From contig JACZKN010000584.1 in NCBI GenBank assembly GCA_014859985.1, forward strand, positions 1 through 30,498: a stretch of 30,498 bases of DNA, read 5' to 3'. The notes below the pieces were generated by a model. It was given only the letters and a program-made list of their open reading frames with translations. It had not been told where the DNA came from and made no database searches. The DNA is from Candidatus Krumholzibacteriia bacterium. Its GTDB lineage: Bacteria > Krumholzibacteriota > Krumholzibacteriia > LZORAL124-64-63. Below, in pieces: positions 7,871 through 15,553 of this stretch. Each line of letters begins with the position of its first letter. Within the stretch, counting starts at the first letter, position 1. The position numbers and the translations under genes are program-made.

Positions 7871-9117
7871 GATCGGTCGTATTTCAGAGTCTCAATGTGC
7901 GCCTTCATTGCGTCGTCGGTCGATACGCCTTGGTGGACAAGCTTGAGCACGCAAGAAGTGAGTTCGACTGCAATGTTGCGGGCGGTCACTACAGACTGTC
8001 GCTTGGTGCTCTCTGACCCATGATGGGAAACCGCGGATCTTGCACGATAGACCTTGCGGACTAAGCGATCAATTCGACGGCGTTGCGGCCCGTCAGACGA
8101 GATCAGGTATGCACAGTACTCAGCGAGGGACGAAACCACAGAGGGGGAAACAAAGGTGTGATCTTGCATGACGAGCAAAGCTTCCAGCGCCGTACAATAG
8201 CAAACTAATTGCTCAGATGATGTCCGTGCAATCGTTCCTTTTCCAATCCAAATCACGGCAGTCTTCACGCGGGATTCTAGGCCGGCACATTGGCTCTTCG
8301 CAAACAGTGCGAAGAGGTGCCGAACGAAGCGATCGGTAAACGGTTCGCGGGACAGGTCCACTATATGCAGCTCGGTGCCTTCGGCGGCGTAACCCCATCG
8401 GACAGCGTTATCCGACGACAACGTGACAAACGCCGTACCGCGGGCTTCGGTTGGGCGTGTAACGCGTACCGATAGCCCTCGCCGGGGCTCGCCGACTAGC
8501 ATGGCAAAGAGCAGTTCAAGCCCGTAGAAGTGCCCGTCGGCGATCTCAAGGGCACGGCCAGGAGATACGCTTTCTACTGAGACTGAGACGACATGCTCTC
8601 CGAAGGCGGAGTCCCATCGGATCTTGTCGCGGACGCTACTCGGTAGCCGCTTCCGCAGGCTGGCAGTCTGTTGGAATGTAAAGCCGCCAAGCACGCGGCG
8701 GCGGGAGAATTGAAGACCATAGATGTGACGCCATATCGTGAACTGTCGAATCGGGTTAGCAGGGAGCAGCTTGGTGACTGCGGCCGTGAACTTGCCGGAG
8801 GAAGTCAGGTTCGTGCTCGTCGGATCTCCAAGAACCCGGTCCACCGCGTCCTCGAGTTCCATGACGGTGTAGTTGGCCCGAATTGACTTCGCGGCCTCAT
8901 AGAGGTCATCAACAATGGACCGATAAGCAAGGAGGCCGTTCAGGCCGACGATTCCCCAGAGTTCGCCGTTCACGTCGGAAATCTGGCGATAATGACCGTT
9001 TTCACTGTGTACTCGAAGGTCGATGGGCCCGAGGGATGCTCGCAGGGCAATCAGGTCTGCGTTTTCCACAAAGCCGCCTATGGTAGCAGAATTCCAGTAT
9101 TCCCTTAGATCCCGCAT
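7801..9117 (-). CDS. HEPN-domain protein, putative RNase of an anti-phage system (ApeA-like)
   Basis: The 438-aa protein has a large N-terminal region (about 1-290) without recognised motifs, then a C-terminal HEPN-like helical domain (about 300-400). This domain starts QLVCYCTALEALL and carries YRARSAVSHHG, an RX4H motif (R360, H365) of the kind that forms HEPN RNase active sites. The LEALL...SLAEYCAYL...YRARS...H layout resembles the Apea-HEPN family, whose ApeA member gives abortive-infection defence; equivalence is inferred. ATG at 9117 is preferred to the TTG at 9126; no strong ribosome site is visible. The gene lies between the type I R-M operon and a membrane-protein pair, supporting a defence role. 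The last residues are altered by the 41-bp duplication at 7789-7870. Confidence 0.65.
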   Translation of the reverse strand: MRDLREYWNSATIGGFVENADLIALRASLGPIDLRVHSENGHYRQISDVNGELWGIVGLNGLLAYRSIVDDLYEAAKSIRANYTVMELEDAVDRVLGDPTSTNLTSSGKFTAAVTKLLPANPIRQFTIWRHIYGLQFSRRRVLGGFTFQQTASLRKRLPSSVRDKIRWDSAFGEHVVSVSVESVSPGRALEIADGHFYGLELLFAMLVGEPRRGLSVRVTRPTEARGTAFVTLSSDNAVRWGYAAEGTELHIVDLSREPFTDRFVRHLFALFAKSQCAGLESRVKTAVIWIGKGTIARTSSEQLVCYCTALEALLVMQDHTFVSPSVVSSLAEYCAYLISSDGPQRRRIDRLVRKVYRARSAVSHHGSESTKRQSVVTARNIAVELTSCVLKLVHQGVSTDDAMKAHIETLKYDRSSRPQSRGRLKTSKRRARNPAAD

Positions 9118-9215
9118 TCCTCGCAAGTCGGTAGCTTAATGCTCGCAGTTCGCGTGGGCCGGGGATTGTTCAACTCGGGGATAGGCTAGTGAATCTCCGA
9201 GGCTGAAGAACGAGC

Positions 9216-9788
9216 CTACGCCATGTTGGCAGCGCATTCCTCCAAATGGAAATCCTCGATGAATGCACCATTAACGCCTTCAACGGGGTCCTCGAAGATG
9301 TGGAGCAACCTCGCGATCCAGTGCTTCACGACAATAGCGCCAAGCAATGCGGGCAAGATGAGCATGACGAATGCTGAGCCAAGGACGAGCTTGCGAAAGA
9401 CTAAGGACATCGCCCGCAAATAGTAGTTCATAAATACATCGCGCTGTTCGTCACTCAGCGCCTGCTGGACAGATTCAAATCGCGCCGAATAATCTGCGCC
9501 GAGTTGGTGCTTCTTGGCGACTTGTATCACGCCAAAAAACTCCAGCAGGGTTAAGCGGTGAGCGTATCGAATGTGGCTGTTGATTAGCGATCTCAATAGG
9601 AGATACGCCTCGCTATCGAACGCCAGCCTCCCGGAATCTGCCTCGTCAAACAGATCGTCACGGACAGCGAACATCTCTTGGCGGAATTTGTCGACCGCAT
9701 ATCGTGGATAGAGTATCCACAGCGCAACCCAAATCATAACCAGTCCGAAAAGTGAGCCGAGGACGGCTACAAATTCCTGGGGGCTCAT
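9216..9788 (-). CDS. Two-helix membrane protein, second gene of a pair
   Basis: The 190-aa protein has an N-terminal membrane helix (about 9-30, VAVLGSLFGLVMIWVALWILYP), a charged helical middle, and a second membrane helix (about 140-163, LVLGSAFVMLILPALLGAIVV), and ends in an acidic tail. No family is recognised. The start at 9788 is supported by GGAGG seven bases upstream and an ATGA overlap with the preceding gene. The two proteins probably act together at the membrane. Their position beside the HEPN and R-M genes makes a defence role plausible but unproven. Confidence 0.65.
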   Translation of the reverse strand: MSPQEFVAVLGSLFGLVMIWVALWILYPRYAVDKFRQEMFAVRDDLFDEADSGRLAFDSEAYLLLRSLINSHIRYAHRLTLLEFFGVIQVAKKHQLGADYSARFESVQQALSDEQRDVFMNYYLRAMSLVFRKLVLGSAFVMLILPALLGAIVVKHWIARLLHIFEDPVEGVNGAFIEDFHLEECAANMA

Positions 9789-10177
9789 ATCTTGTCCTCC
9801 GGGTTCGTGTCGCCTCGCGCGTCCAGGTTGCTCGTCGTACGCTGGGGGTCGCGCGCTAGTTCCAGTTTCTTGATTCTGCTTTGTAGGCGCTCGACTGTAT
9901 CTTTCCGCAGTTTTCGTTCGCGCAGCCATAGTCCAGTGAAGCTGGCGGTGGCGGCGATGTTGATGCCGATCGTCAATTTAAGGTCAGAAAGGACGCGAAG
10001 CACAAGGTTGAGAGTCGTCTCGTGCCCGGCCATTACCGCAGTAGCTTGCCAGAAGCAGTACCCTAAAAAGCAGACTGCACCAGCGGTGGCTAGAAACTGG
10101 GTAATCCGTACCGCAGATGTCCAGCGTATCTCGGTCTTGCGAACGTCGACATACTCCGGTGGAATCTTGTCCGGCAC
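9785..10177 (-). CDS. Small membrane protein with coiled-coil tail, first gene of a pair
   Basis: The 130-aa protein has two membrane helices (about 24-47, FLATAGAVCFLGYCFW, and about 65-82, LTIGINIAATASFTGLW) and a cytoplasmic charged helix RERKLRKDTVERLQSRIKK, likely a coiled coil, then a polar tail. The GTG at 10177 is selected because GGAGGT sits six bases upstream; the longer frame to 10288 has no such site. Its stop overlaps the start of the next gene (ATGA). Function unknown. Confidence 0.6.
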   Translation of the reverse strand: MPDKIPPEYVDVRKTEIRWTSAVRITQFLATAGAVCFLGYCFWQATAVMAGHETTLNLVLRVLSDLKLTIGINIAATASFTGLWLRERKLRKDTVERLQSRIKKLELARDPQRTTSNLDARGDTNPEDKI

Positions 10178-10288
10178 AGTGAGACCTCCGGTGTGATTCT
10201 GCTCACAGGCCACCGAAATCCGCAATAGTTGTTTTGCGGCCCCGCGGGGGAGAATCGCGCTAGAACCGAGTTTGCCGTATTGCCCCAT

Positions 10289-10561
10289 CTATAGTCGCCC
10301 GGACTCATCTGCGGAATCCGCCACCTTCGTTGCGCAATCGCATCCGGAGATCCTCGCCCTCGACACCCCGCACCTCCGCGCCGCGTCGGCGTAGGACGCG
10401 AATTCTCCGGTAGCCACCCGAGCCTCGATCTCTCGGGCGACCGCCGCGAACCAGAGCCGCCGCTCAGCCCGGGACCGCGGGGGCGCGAGGTCATTTAGGG
10501 GGTTGTCCTGGCGCGGCTTCCCGGCCGCCCGGCCCCAGTCGACTGCGACTTCCACCCTCAC
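10289..10561 (-). pseudogene. Truncated HTH protein coupled to the serine recombinase
   Basis: The 90-aa frame starts at GTG overlapping the recombinase stop (GTGA). Residues about 55-72, FASYADAARRCGVSRARIS, are the first part of a helix-turn-helix in which A60-A61 and V66 fit the pattern. In related recombinase-linked proteins the recognition helix continues with QLMxLLxLAPE-like residues. Here it breaks after RARIS (codon 72, about 10346) into unrelated GCDCATKVADS. I infer that the gene is cut at about 10345, which marks the left edge of the element or a deletion. An element motif lies inside it at 10490-10499. Confidence 0.6.
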
Positions 10562-12123
10562 GGCACAACCTCCTGCGCGACCTCCGCGGCCAGGTCCTTG
10601 ATGCCGGTCGGGTGGAAGGTGACGGCCAGGGTCCCGGCCGCCCCGTCGACCTCGACCCGCTCCACCAGCAGCTCGATGATCCTGGCCCGCTCGGCCGGGT
10701 AGAGGGGATCCCAGACGGGGGTGAACAGCCCCAGGGCCGCGGTCAGGTCGTCCTGGCAGAGGGCCGCGTCGGCCGCTGCAGCGCGCTCCTGGGCGATCTC
10801 AGCGAGCCGTGTGGCGAGCCGTGAGCCCTCGTCCTCCAGCTGGGCCAGGCGCAGGGAGACGGCGGCAGGGGCCACGTCCCCGCCAGCCAGGGCCTTCACC
10901 AGCCCGGCCTCCTCGGCCTTGGCCGCGTCGAGCTTCTTCCTAAGCGACTTCTCCTCGGCGGCCAGGGCAGTGTCCTGCTCCTTGGCCGTGCGCCTCACCT
11001 GCCGAAGTGTCTCCGCCTGCAGCTTCGGGTCCTGGCCGATCCCCCGGATCTGGTCGACCACGAGCTGCTCGAGTTTCTGGGCGGGCAGGCTGGGCCGCGG
11101 GCAGGTGTGCCAGCCGCGTTTTTGCGCTGATCCGCAAACGTAATAGCGATAAGTGATTGCGCCCTTCCTGGTGGCCGTAGTGACGTAGGCGGCATCGCAC
11201 GCTTTGCATCGAACCAGCCCGCGCAGGAGCGCGCCGTACTTGTTCCGTGCCTTGTGCCGCCCGGTCGTCAGGTTGCCCGCCAGGATCTCCTGGACCTCGT
11301 CGAACAGTCGCTTGGGGACGATGCCGGGATGCTCGGCGGGGAAGTGGTGTCCCTTGTGGTTGACCATCCCGGCGTAGGTGACGTTGGCGAGGTGTCGGGC
11401 GAGGGTGGACTTCGAGAACGGTCCGCCGGTGTGGACCTTGCCCTTCCTGGTCACCCACGATTTCGTGGTCCAGCCCCGGCGCTGCAGCTCGGCCGCCACC
11501 TTGGAAAGCGAGCGGTGGGTCTGATAGAGGGAGAACATCTCCCGGACCATGGGCGCTTCGTCCTCGTTGACCACCAGCCTGCAGCCTTCAGGGGCGATGT
11601 CGTAGCCCAGGACGGGAATCCCGCCGGTCCATTTTCCGCGCTTGCGGGCGGCGATCGCTTTGTCCCTGGTCCTATCTCGGATAAGCTCCCTCTCATATTG
11701 GGCGAAGCTGAGCAGGATGTTCAGCATCAGCCGGCCGGTCGAGTCCGCCGTGTTGATCGGCTGGGTGACCGACACGAAGCTCACGCCGTGGGCGTCGAAC
11801 ACCTCGACCAGCCGGGAGAAGTCGAGCAGGGACCGGCTCAGGCGGTCGACCTTGTAGACCACCACGCAGTCGACCTGGCCGGCCGCGATGTCCGATAGGA
11901 GCCGATCCAGGGCCGGCCGCTCGAGGGTGCCGCCGCTGAAACCGCCGTCGTCGTAGCGGTCGGGCAGGCAGACCCAGCCCATGGCCTTCTGGCTGGTGAC
12001 GTACGCCTCGCAGGATTCCCGCTGGGCGTCCAGGGTGTTGAACGCCTGTTGGAGCCCTTCCTCGGTGCTCTTGCGCGTGTAGGCGGCGCAGCGGACGGTC
12101 TTAGTCTTGACGGGCGCGATCAT
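10558..12123 (-). CDS. Large serine recombinase (integrase type)
   Basis: The 521-aa site-specific recombinase probably integrates and excises the element. The N-terminal resolvase domain (about 10-160) has YTRKST with the nucleophile S19, and the conserved FSGGTLERPALDRLL (62-76) and VDRLSRSL (92-99) segments. A recombinase DNA-binding domain (about 168-290) and a zinc ribbon follow (C306, C309, C330, C341), then a long coiled-coil region (about 355-450) rich in Glu/Lys/Ala, as in large serine integrases. ATG at 12123 overlaps the upstream 57-aa gene by 23 bases; its stop overlaps the HTH remnant. An element motif is embedded at 10939-10948 where the protein reads SLRK. Confidence 0.93.
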   Translation of the reverse strand: MIAPVKTKTVRCAAYTRKSTEEGLQQAFNTLDAQRESCEAYVTSQKAMGWVCLPDRYDDGGFSGGTLERPALDRLLSDIAAGQVDCVVVYKVDRLSRSLLDFSRLVEVFDAHGVSFVSVTQPINTADSTGRLMLNILLSFAQYERELIRDRTRDKAIAARKRGKWTGGIPVLGYDIAPEGCRLVVNEDEAPMVREMFSLYQTHRSLSKVAAELQRRGWTTKSWVTRKGKVHTGGPFSKSTLARHLANVTYAGMVNHKGHHFPAEHPGIVPKRLFDEVQEILAGNLTTGRHKARNKYGALLRGLVRCKACDAAYVTTATRKGAITYRYYVCGSAQKRGWHTCPRPSLPAQKLEQLVVDQIRGIGQDPKLQAETLRQVRRTAKEQDTALAAEEKSLRKKLDAAKAEEAGLVKALAGGDVAPAAVSLRLAQLEDEGSRLATRLAEIAQERAAAADAALCQDDLTAALGLFTPVWDPLYPAERARIIELLVERVEVDGAAGTLAVTFHPTGIKDLAAEVAQEVVP

Positions 12124-12274
12124 CGGTCTTGTCCTCGGGCTTCGTCAGCTTGGCCTCGACCAGAAGGGCGAGAAGGTCGTTTAGGCGCGTGAGCTGGCGC
12201 AGGCACTCAGGGATGGTCGCCTGAATCAGCTTTCTGCCCTCACGCGTTTGCCAGAATTGCGGGTCGTTGCTCAT
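12101..12274 (-). CDS. Small protein preceding the serine recombinase
   Basis: The 57-aa protein (MSNDPQFWQTREGRKLIQ...) is helical and amphipathic, with a LTRLNDLLALLVEAK helix. No family is recognised, though similar small proteins are often encoded just before such recombinases. ATG at 12274 has GAGGAGG correctly spaced upstream. It overlaps the recombinase start by 23 bases. Its LND codons are the element motif at 12176-12185 in reverse orientation. Confidence 0.6.
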   Translation of the reverse strand: MSNDPQFWQTREGRKLIQATIPECLRQLTRLNDLLALLVEAKLTKPEDKTDDRARQD

Positions 12275-12753
12275 CGTCGTCCTCCTCTTGAATCGCCGAA
12301 AAAGAACCGAGGGCCTGACCAAATGGTCCCTGTGATGGCTGCCGCGATAGCCGAGAGGGATCTGTATGTTGCCCCAGCGTAGTCGAGGCGACCGTCTTCA
12401 CGGACGCGGACGACATGCTCTTCGCCGCGATACATTTTTGAGATCGTCGTACCCGGTTTGAGCGCTCGTCGCTTAGGGGGTGAAGTCGGTTGCTTCTTCC
12501 GATTGTGGCGGGCGCCAGGGAACCAGCGCTCCGGCGGGAGCCCTTTCAGAAACTCGCGGTAGCGTTCGACCTTGGCTTCTTCCTCGGCTGTAAGCGGCGG
12601 CCGGTCATCCTGCAGCTGCCGCGCCAACCGCTTGATCAGGTGCTGCCGGTGCCGCTGCCGGGTCTCCTCGCCGAAGACCTCCTTCCAGCAGGCCTGCAGC
12701 TGCTCGACGGTCATGGTCTGCAGGGCGGTGACCTGGGCGGCGATGCTGGCCAT
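12271..12753 (-). CDS. DUF2924 family protein
   Basis: The 160-aa protein starts at ATG 12753 (GTG at 12756 also possible; both overlap the preceding stop). The N-terminal helices include VEQLQACWKEVFGEE and RQHLIKRLARQLQ, and the C-terminus has YRGEEHVVRVREDGRLDYAG followed by YRSLSAIAAAITGTIWSGPRFFF. These are the hallmarks of DUF2924, a family of unknown function found beside phage-type serine recombinases. It may bind DNA as a recombination accessory; this is inferred from context. The element motif at 12468-12477 is read here in the Pro-Lys-Arg frame. Confidence 0.8.
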   Translation of the reverse strand: MASIAAQVTALQTMTVEQLQACWKEVFGEETRQRHRQHLIKRLARQLQDDRPPLTAEEEAKVERYREFLKGLPPERWFPGARHNRKKQPTSPPKRRALKPGTTISKMYRGEEHVVRVREDGRLDYAGATYRSLSAIAAAITGTIWSGPRFFFGDSRGGRR

Positions 12754-13064
12754 CACTCGGCCTCGGCCGGCTTGTCGAGCCGGAAGAAGACGGGCCCGGA
12801 CACCATGTACCCGGTGATGCGGCGGGCGACCGCCGAGATGCTCTTGAAGGTCTGGTCCTCGTACTCGAACCCTTCGTCGGTGATCCTCACTTCAATCGTC
12901 TTGCCCTTGAACTCCCTGGTCAGGATCGTTCCCACCGCAGGCAACCGGGGATCGCGCTCGACCGCCTTGCTCGTCGCCTTGGCGCGGGCTCTTTTAGGAG
13001 AAGTCTTCCGGGTCGTCTTCTTCCCGCCCCGGGTCTTCTTGGTCGTTGCCTTCTTCGTCGCCAT
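12753..13064 (-). CDS. DUF2924-like protein with basic N-terminal tail
   Basis: The 103-aa protein has a Lys/Thr/Arg-rich first third (MATKKATTKKTRGGKKTTRK) resembling histone tails. Its C-terminal domain, FEYEDQTFKSISAVARRITG then SGPVFFRL, matches the end of the DUF2924 neighbour. The two genes are paralogues in tandem, this one lacking the N-terminal helical half. It overlaps the next gene's start. It may be a nucleoid or recombination accessory protein; inferred. Confidence 0.7.
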   Translation of the reverse strand: MATKKATTKKTRGGKKTTRKTSPKRARAKATSKAVERDPRLPAVGTILTREFKGKTIEVRITDEGFEYEDQTFKSISAVARRITGYMVSGPVFFRLDKPAEAE

Positions 13065-13077
13065 GATCGGTCTCCTT

Positions 13078-13293
13078 TCAGCGGCTTCGCACGATTGTTA
13101 CTTGGAACTCAGTTCCGTTGCTCATCCGCAGGACGAACCCGGCGTCGTGGGTCAACACCCCGGCTTCGGAGTAGCTGACGGCGTCGGACACGCAGACATC
13201 GTCGTCGGCAGGGGCGGCCAGGTACTCGGTCAGCGGATCGTCGCAGGTGGCCGCCAGCCCCTGCAGCGCTTCGGCGATCTCGTGGGCGGTCAT
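13078..13293 (-). CDS. Small acidic hypothetical protein
   Basis: The 71-aa protein (MTAHEIAEALQGLAATCDDP...) has an N-terminal helix, an acidic middle and a beta-rich end (GFVLRMSNGTEFQVTIVRSR). The start at 13293 is supported by GGGAGGT upstream and by overlap with the previous stop. No family is recognised. Confidence 0.55.
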   Translation of the reverse strand: MTAHEIAEALQGLAATCDDPLTEYLAAPADDDVCVSDAVSYSEAGVLTHDAGFVLRMSNGTEFQVTIVRSR

Positions 13294-13538
13294 CGGTGGG
13301 ACCTCCCGGAAGCGCGCTCTCGGGCCGCGCAGGTTTCGCACTTGGGCGTCGCGCCCATCGCCGCCAGCTGGTCGAGGTCGGCCGCGCTCAGCCGCTCCCA
13401 GGTCCCCAACGGCGTCTGGAGGAGGCGGGAGCCGGGAGACCGCCGCAGCTCGGCCGCCGCGTAGGCACCGAAGTGGACCGGGCAGGCGATCGCGCCGCCG
13501 TCGTGGATGAAGAGGGTCGGGTTGATCATCGTTGCCAT
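13290..13538 (-). CDS. Small protein with possible Cys/His metal site
   Basis: The 82-aa first gene of the leftward operon starts at ATG 13538 after AAAGGAG. It contains CPVH near residue 19 and CETC near residue 66, a spacing compatible with a zinc ribbon or knuckle. No family is recognised. Its stop overlaps the next start (ATGA). Confidence 0.55.
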   Translation of the reverse strand: MATMINPTLFIHDGGAIACPVHFGAYAAAELRRSPGSRLLQTPLGTWERLSAADLDQLAAMGATPKCETCAARERASGRSHR

Positions 13539-14029
13539 GTCTAACTCCTTTCTGCGGAACGGCTTGCCGCCGAATCCGCATGACATCTATGCCTCCGGGT
13601 CGGGCCGATAGCAAGGCAATTAGCTGCGGGACAAGGAGTTAGATTAGGCCGATGGTCTGGGCGGTTGGCGTATGGGCTGGACCGGGCGCGCAGGCGGAGA
13701 TAGCCGGCCGCAAGGATCGCGGCGACGGCGATCAGGCGGTCGGAGCACCCGGGTTCTTCACGCGGGCTTTCGCAGCGTGGATCGGACGGCAGTGGACGCG
13801 GCATTGGTAGAGCAAGTCCTTCGTGGCCCGCTACGAAGTGAAGCGGGGCGGAGGTCCTCCTACCGCTCTATTACCGGGTTTGAGTCCGAAGTGGCGGTGA
13901 TCTAATTGATTGCGTCCAGGATGCCGCGTGGGGCCGCCATCGCTGGGCTTCTCAGTTGCGGCGGTCAGTTGGGATGGGCTATAATACTGTCGCCGGACGG
14001 ACCTGGACCTCAACAGAGGAGCTAATGAG
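13539..14029. other. Divergent control region between the leftward and rightward operons
   Basis: No convincing gene. It contains a perfect 11-bp inverted repeat, TCTAACTCCTT (13540-13550) and AAGGAGTTAGA (13633-13643), the left arm of which holds the ribosome site of the leftward operon. It also has CGATAGCAAGGC (13606-13617, repeated at 24084-24095) and the rightward promoter at 13956-13985. A 52-codon rightward frame (13652-13810) follows the right arm but has no other support. Confidence 0.5.
13956..13985 (+). promoter_or_regulatory. Strong sigma-70-like promoter
   Basis: A perfect TATAAT (13980-13985) lies 18 bp after TTGCGG (13956-13961), 44 bases before the ATG at 14030. It should drive the 59-aa and 358-aa genes up to the terminator at 15311-15358. 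Confidence 0.65.
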
Positions 14030-14209
14030 ATGTCTCGCGAGAATTGGATCAACCGGATCATCGATTCTTCTCAGTATTCCCCGAACACGTTTACTGGCGA
14101 CAAAGACAAAGGGTTAGTCGGCGCGGTTACCCCGGAGTCCGCAGTCGTCAGTCCTTTCGCGCCGCAGACGGGTAACGGCAGGGCTACCGGCGAGAATCAG
14201 AAGCCCTGA
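14030..14209 (+). CDS. 59-aa hypothetical protein
   Basis: MSRENWINRIIDSSQ opens a 59-aa polar, probably disordered protein ending TGENQKP. GAGGAG lies eight bases upstream and a perfect -10 box further upstream. The next gene begins four bases after its stop. No family is recognised. It may be a small partner or regulator of the 358-aa protein; inferred from coupling only. Confidence 0.5.
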   Translation: MSRENWINRIIDSSQYSPNTFTGDKDKGLVGAVTPESAVVSPFAPQTGNGRATGENQKP

Positions 14210-14213
14210 CCAG

Positions 14214-15290
14214 GTGAGCCGTCAGACATTCGAGATGCTCCCTCACATCCTGGCCGTGCCGGTCGCTGGTCCGAGTCTGGAATTGCACCGCCTCGTCGTC
14301 GAGAGCTACTTGGAATTCGGCGACTCAGGGGGCGTGACGGTCTGGTGGCGGCCGTGTTCCAGCCCGACACTTGCCGATCCTATCTACAAACGACTGCGAA
14401 CCCCCAAGATGGTCCAGGAGGACCGCAAGAGCGCAGCGGACTACCGACGCCGGTGTAAAGAGGCAGGGGGAGAGGAAAACTACCAACGAGACTTCTATCA
14501 TAGCCTCGCGAGTCAGCAGCACGTCGCGCGTGCCGACCGTCCCGCGGTTCTCCTGGTGCCAGCGCCCGACAATGGCGCAAGAGCAGTCCTGAAGATCACC
14601 CCAGCCGCATTCGAATCGGCAACGCGCCGCCGGGCGCTTGCAATCTTCTTGCAGCAAGAGTTGGGGGAAGACCGCATCCGCGAAGCCACGTTTGACGGTA
14701 CGTTCAACGAAGCCAGCATGGCAACACTTCAGGAGCACGCCGACCGCGTTGCAGAGGCGATCTCAAAGTACATCGCAAACGACCGTGAGATTCCCGCCAG
14801 GACGTGGCGGTCCGCTATAGCCCAGAGCGGTCTCATCGACTATGTCGATCCTGAGAAGCATACAGTCGGTATCGCACGGCGCGAAAGAGGGTCACTCTTT
14901 CTGCAGACCATCACTTACGGCAACGACGATGGTGAAGTCGAATTCAAGCTGGAATATGGCGAAGTGACAAAGCAAATGGCCCTCATGTGGATGTTGCTGC
15001 TTGAATGGCGAGGTGGACTTCATTTCCGGAAAATCGTCGAATCGCTTTACGGTCAGGAGTATCGAGAGGCGTATTACAGTGAAAGCCGCGCCTTGATGAC
15101 GCTTGTCACCAAGCGAGTGAGGACGCTGGTCCACGACATTCGGGAGAAGAAGTTGCGACCGCTCGGGATCAACCCGGAGATTCTCCCCAAGATTTCAAGG
15201 CCGAAGTCAACACGATCAGCGCTGCGCCTGCAGTTGCTGAACTTGGATCGCGACCAACTGGGCCACCTCAAGCGCCTGCCGAACTGGTAG
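14214..15290 (+). CDS. 358-aa protein of unknown function with winged-helix-like end
   Basis: The 358-aa protein starts at GTG 14214, four bases after the 59-aa gene, with no strong ribosome site of its own, so translation is probably coupled (ATG at 14235 is an alternative). Residues about 245-315 (LEYGEVTKQMALMWMLLLEW, then LHFRKIVESLYG, ending VTKRVRTLVHDIREKKL) have the helix spacing of OmpR/PhoB-type winged-helix DNA-binding domains. The N-terminal two-thirds match nothing I know. It could be the element's transcription regulator; this is weakly supported. A clear terminator follows. Confidence 0.6.
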   Translation: MSRQTFEMLPHILAVPVAGPSLELHRLVVESYLEFGDSGGVTVWWRPCSSPTLADPIYKRLRTPKMVQEDRKSAADYRRRCKEAGGEENYQRDFYHSLASQQHVARADRPAVLLVPAPDNGARAVLKITPAAFESATRRRALAIFLQQELGEDRIREATFDGTFNEASMATLQEHADRVAEAISKYIANDREIPARTWRSAIAQSGLIDYVDPEKHTVGIARRERGSLFLQTITYGNDDGEVEFKLEYGEVTKQMALMWMLLLEWRGGLHFRKIVESLYGQEYREAYYSESRALMTLVTKRVRTLVHDIREKKLRPLGINPEILPKISRPKSTRSALRLQLLNLDRDQLGHLKRLPNW

Positions 15291-15310
15291 CCAGATAGAA
15301 CGTAGTTGAC

Positions 15311-15358
15311 CGCCCACCACTCGCGAGTGTCGTGCTCGCACGGAGTGGTGGGTATTTT
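15311..15358 (+). terminator. Rho-independent-like terminator after the 358-aa gene
   Basis: CCCACCACTC (15313-15322) pairs perfectly with GAGTGGTGGG (15343-15352), with inner GCGAG/CTCGC pairing in the loop, and is followed by TATTTTC. It separates the 14030-15290 unit from the sigma-factor unit. Confidence 0.75.
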
Positions 15359-15429
15359 CATTTAGGACGACAGATGGGGGCTTTTCTAAGGCATTGATTA
15401 TAAGAGATCTACCTCCGCCAGGGCGAAAT

Positions 15430-15540
15430 CATGAAGCCTGGCTAATCAGCCAGTTCATGTGCCCGCATCGCGGGCCACCGCCCCTGCGGAGGTACCCCGC
15501 CAGGCTTTGCTCCCGGGGCGGCTCTTCTTGCCGAGAGGCA
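15430..15540 (+). promoter_or_regulatory. Structured leader upstream of the sigma factor
   Basis: CATGAA...CTGGCT pairs with AGCCAG...TTCATG (15430-15459, loop AATC, 2-nt bulge). GCCCGC/GCGGGC pair with a 3-nt loop at 15461-15475, and CCCCG/CGGGG can pair near 15494-15520. Such stacked hairpins suggest a regulated mRNA leader. TATAAG at 15399-15404 is a possible -10 without a good -35. Confidence 0.45.
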
Positions 15541-15553
15541 TGGAGGAGTGGCC

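Noticed and set aside
13652..13810. 52-codon rightward frame after AAGGAGTTAGA
   Set aside because: Only a possible ribosome site supports it; composition and length are weak, and the site is also part of an inverted repeat.
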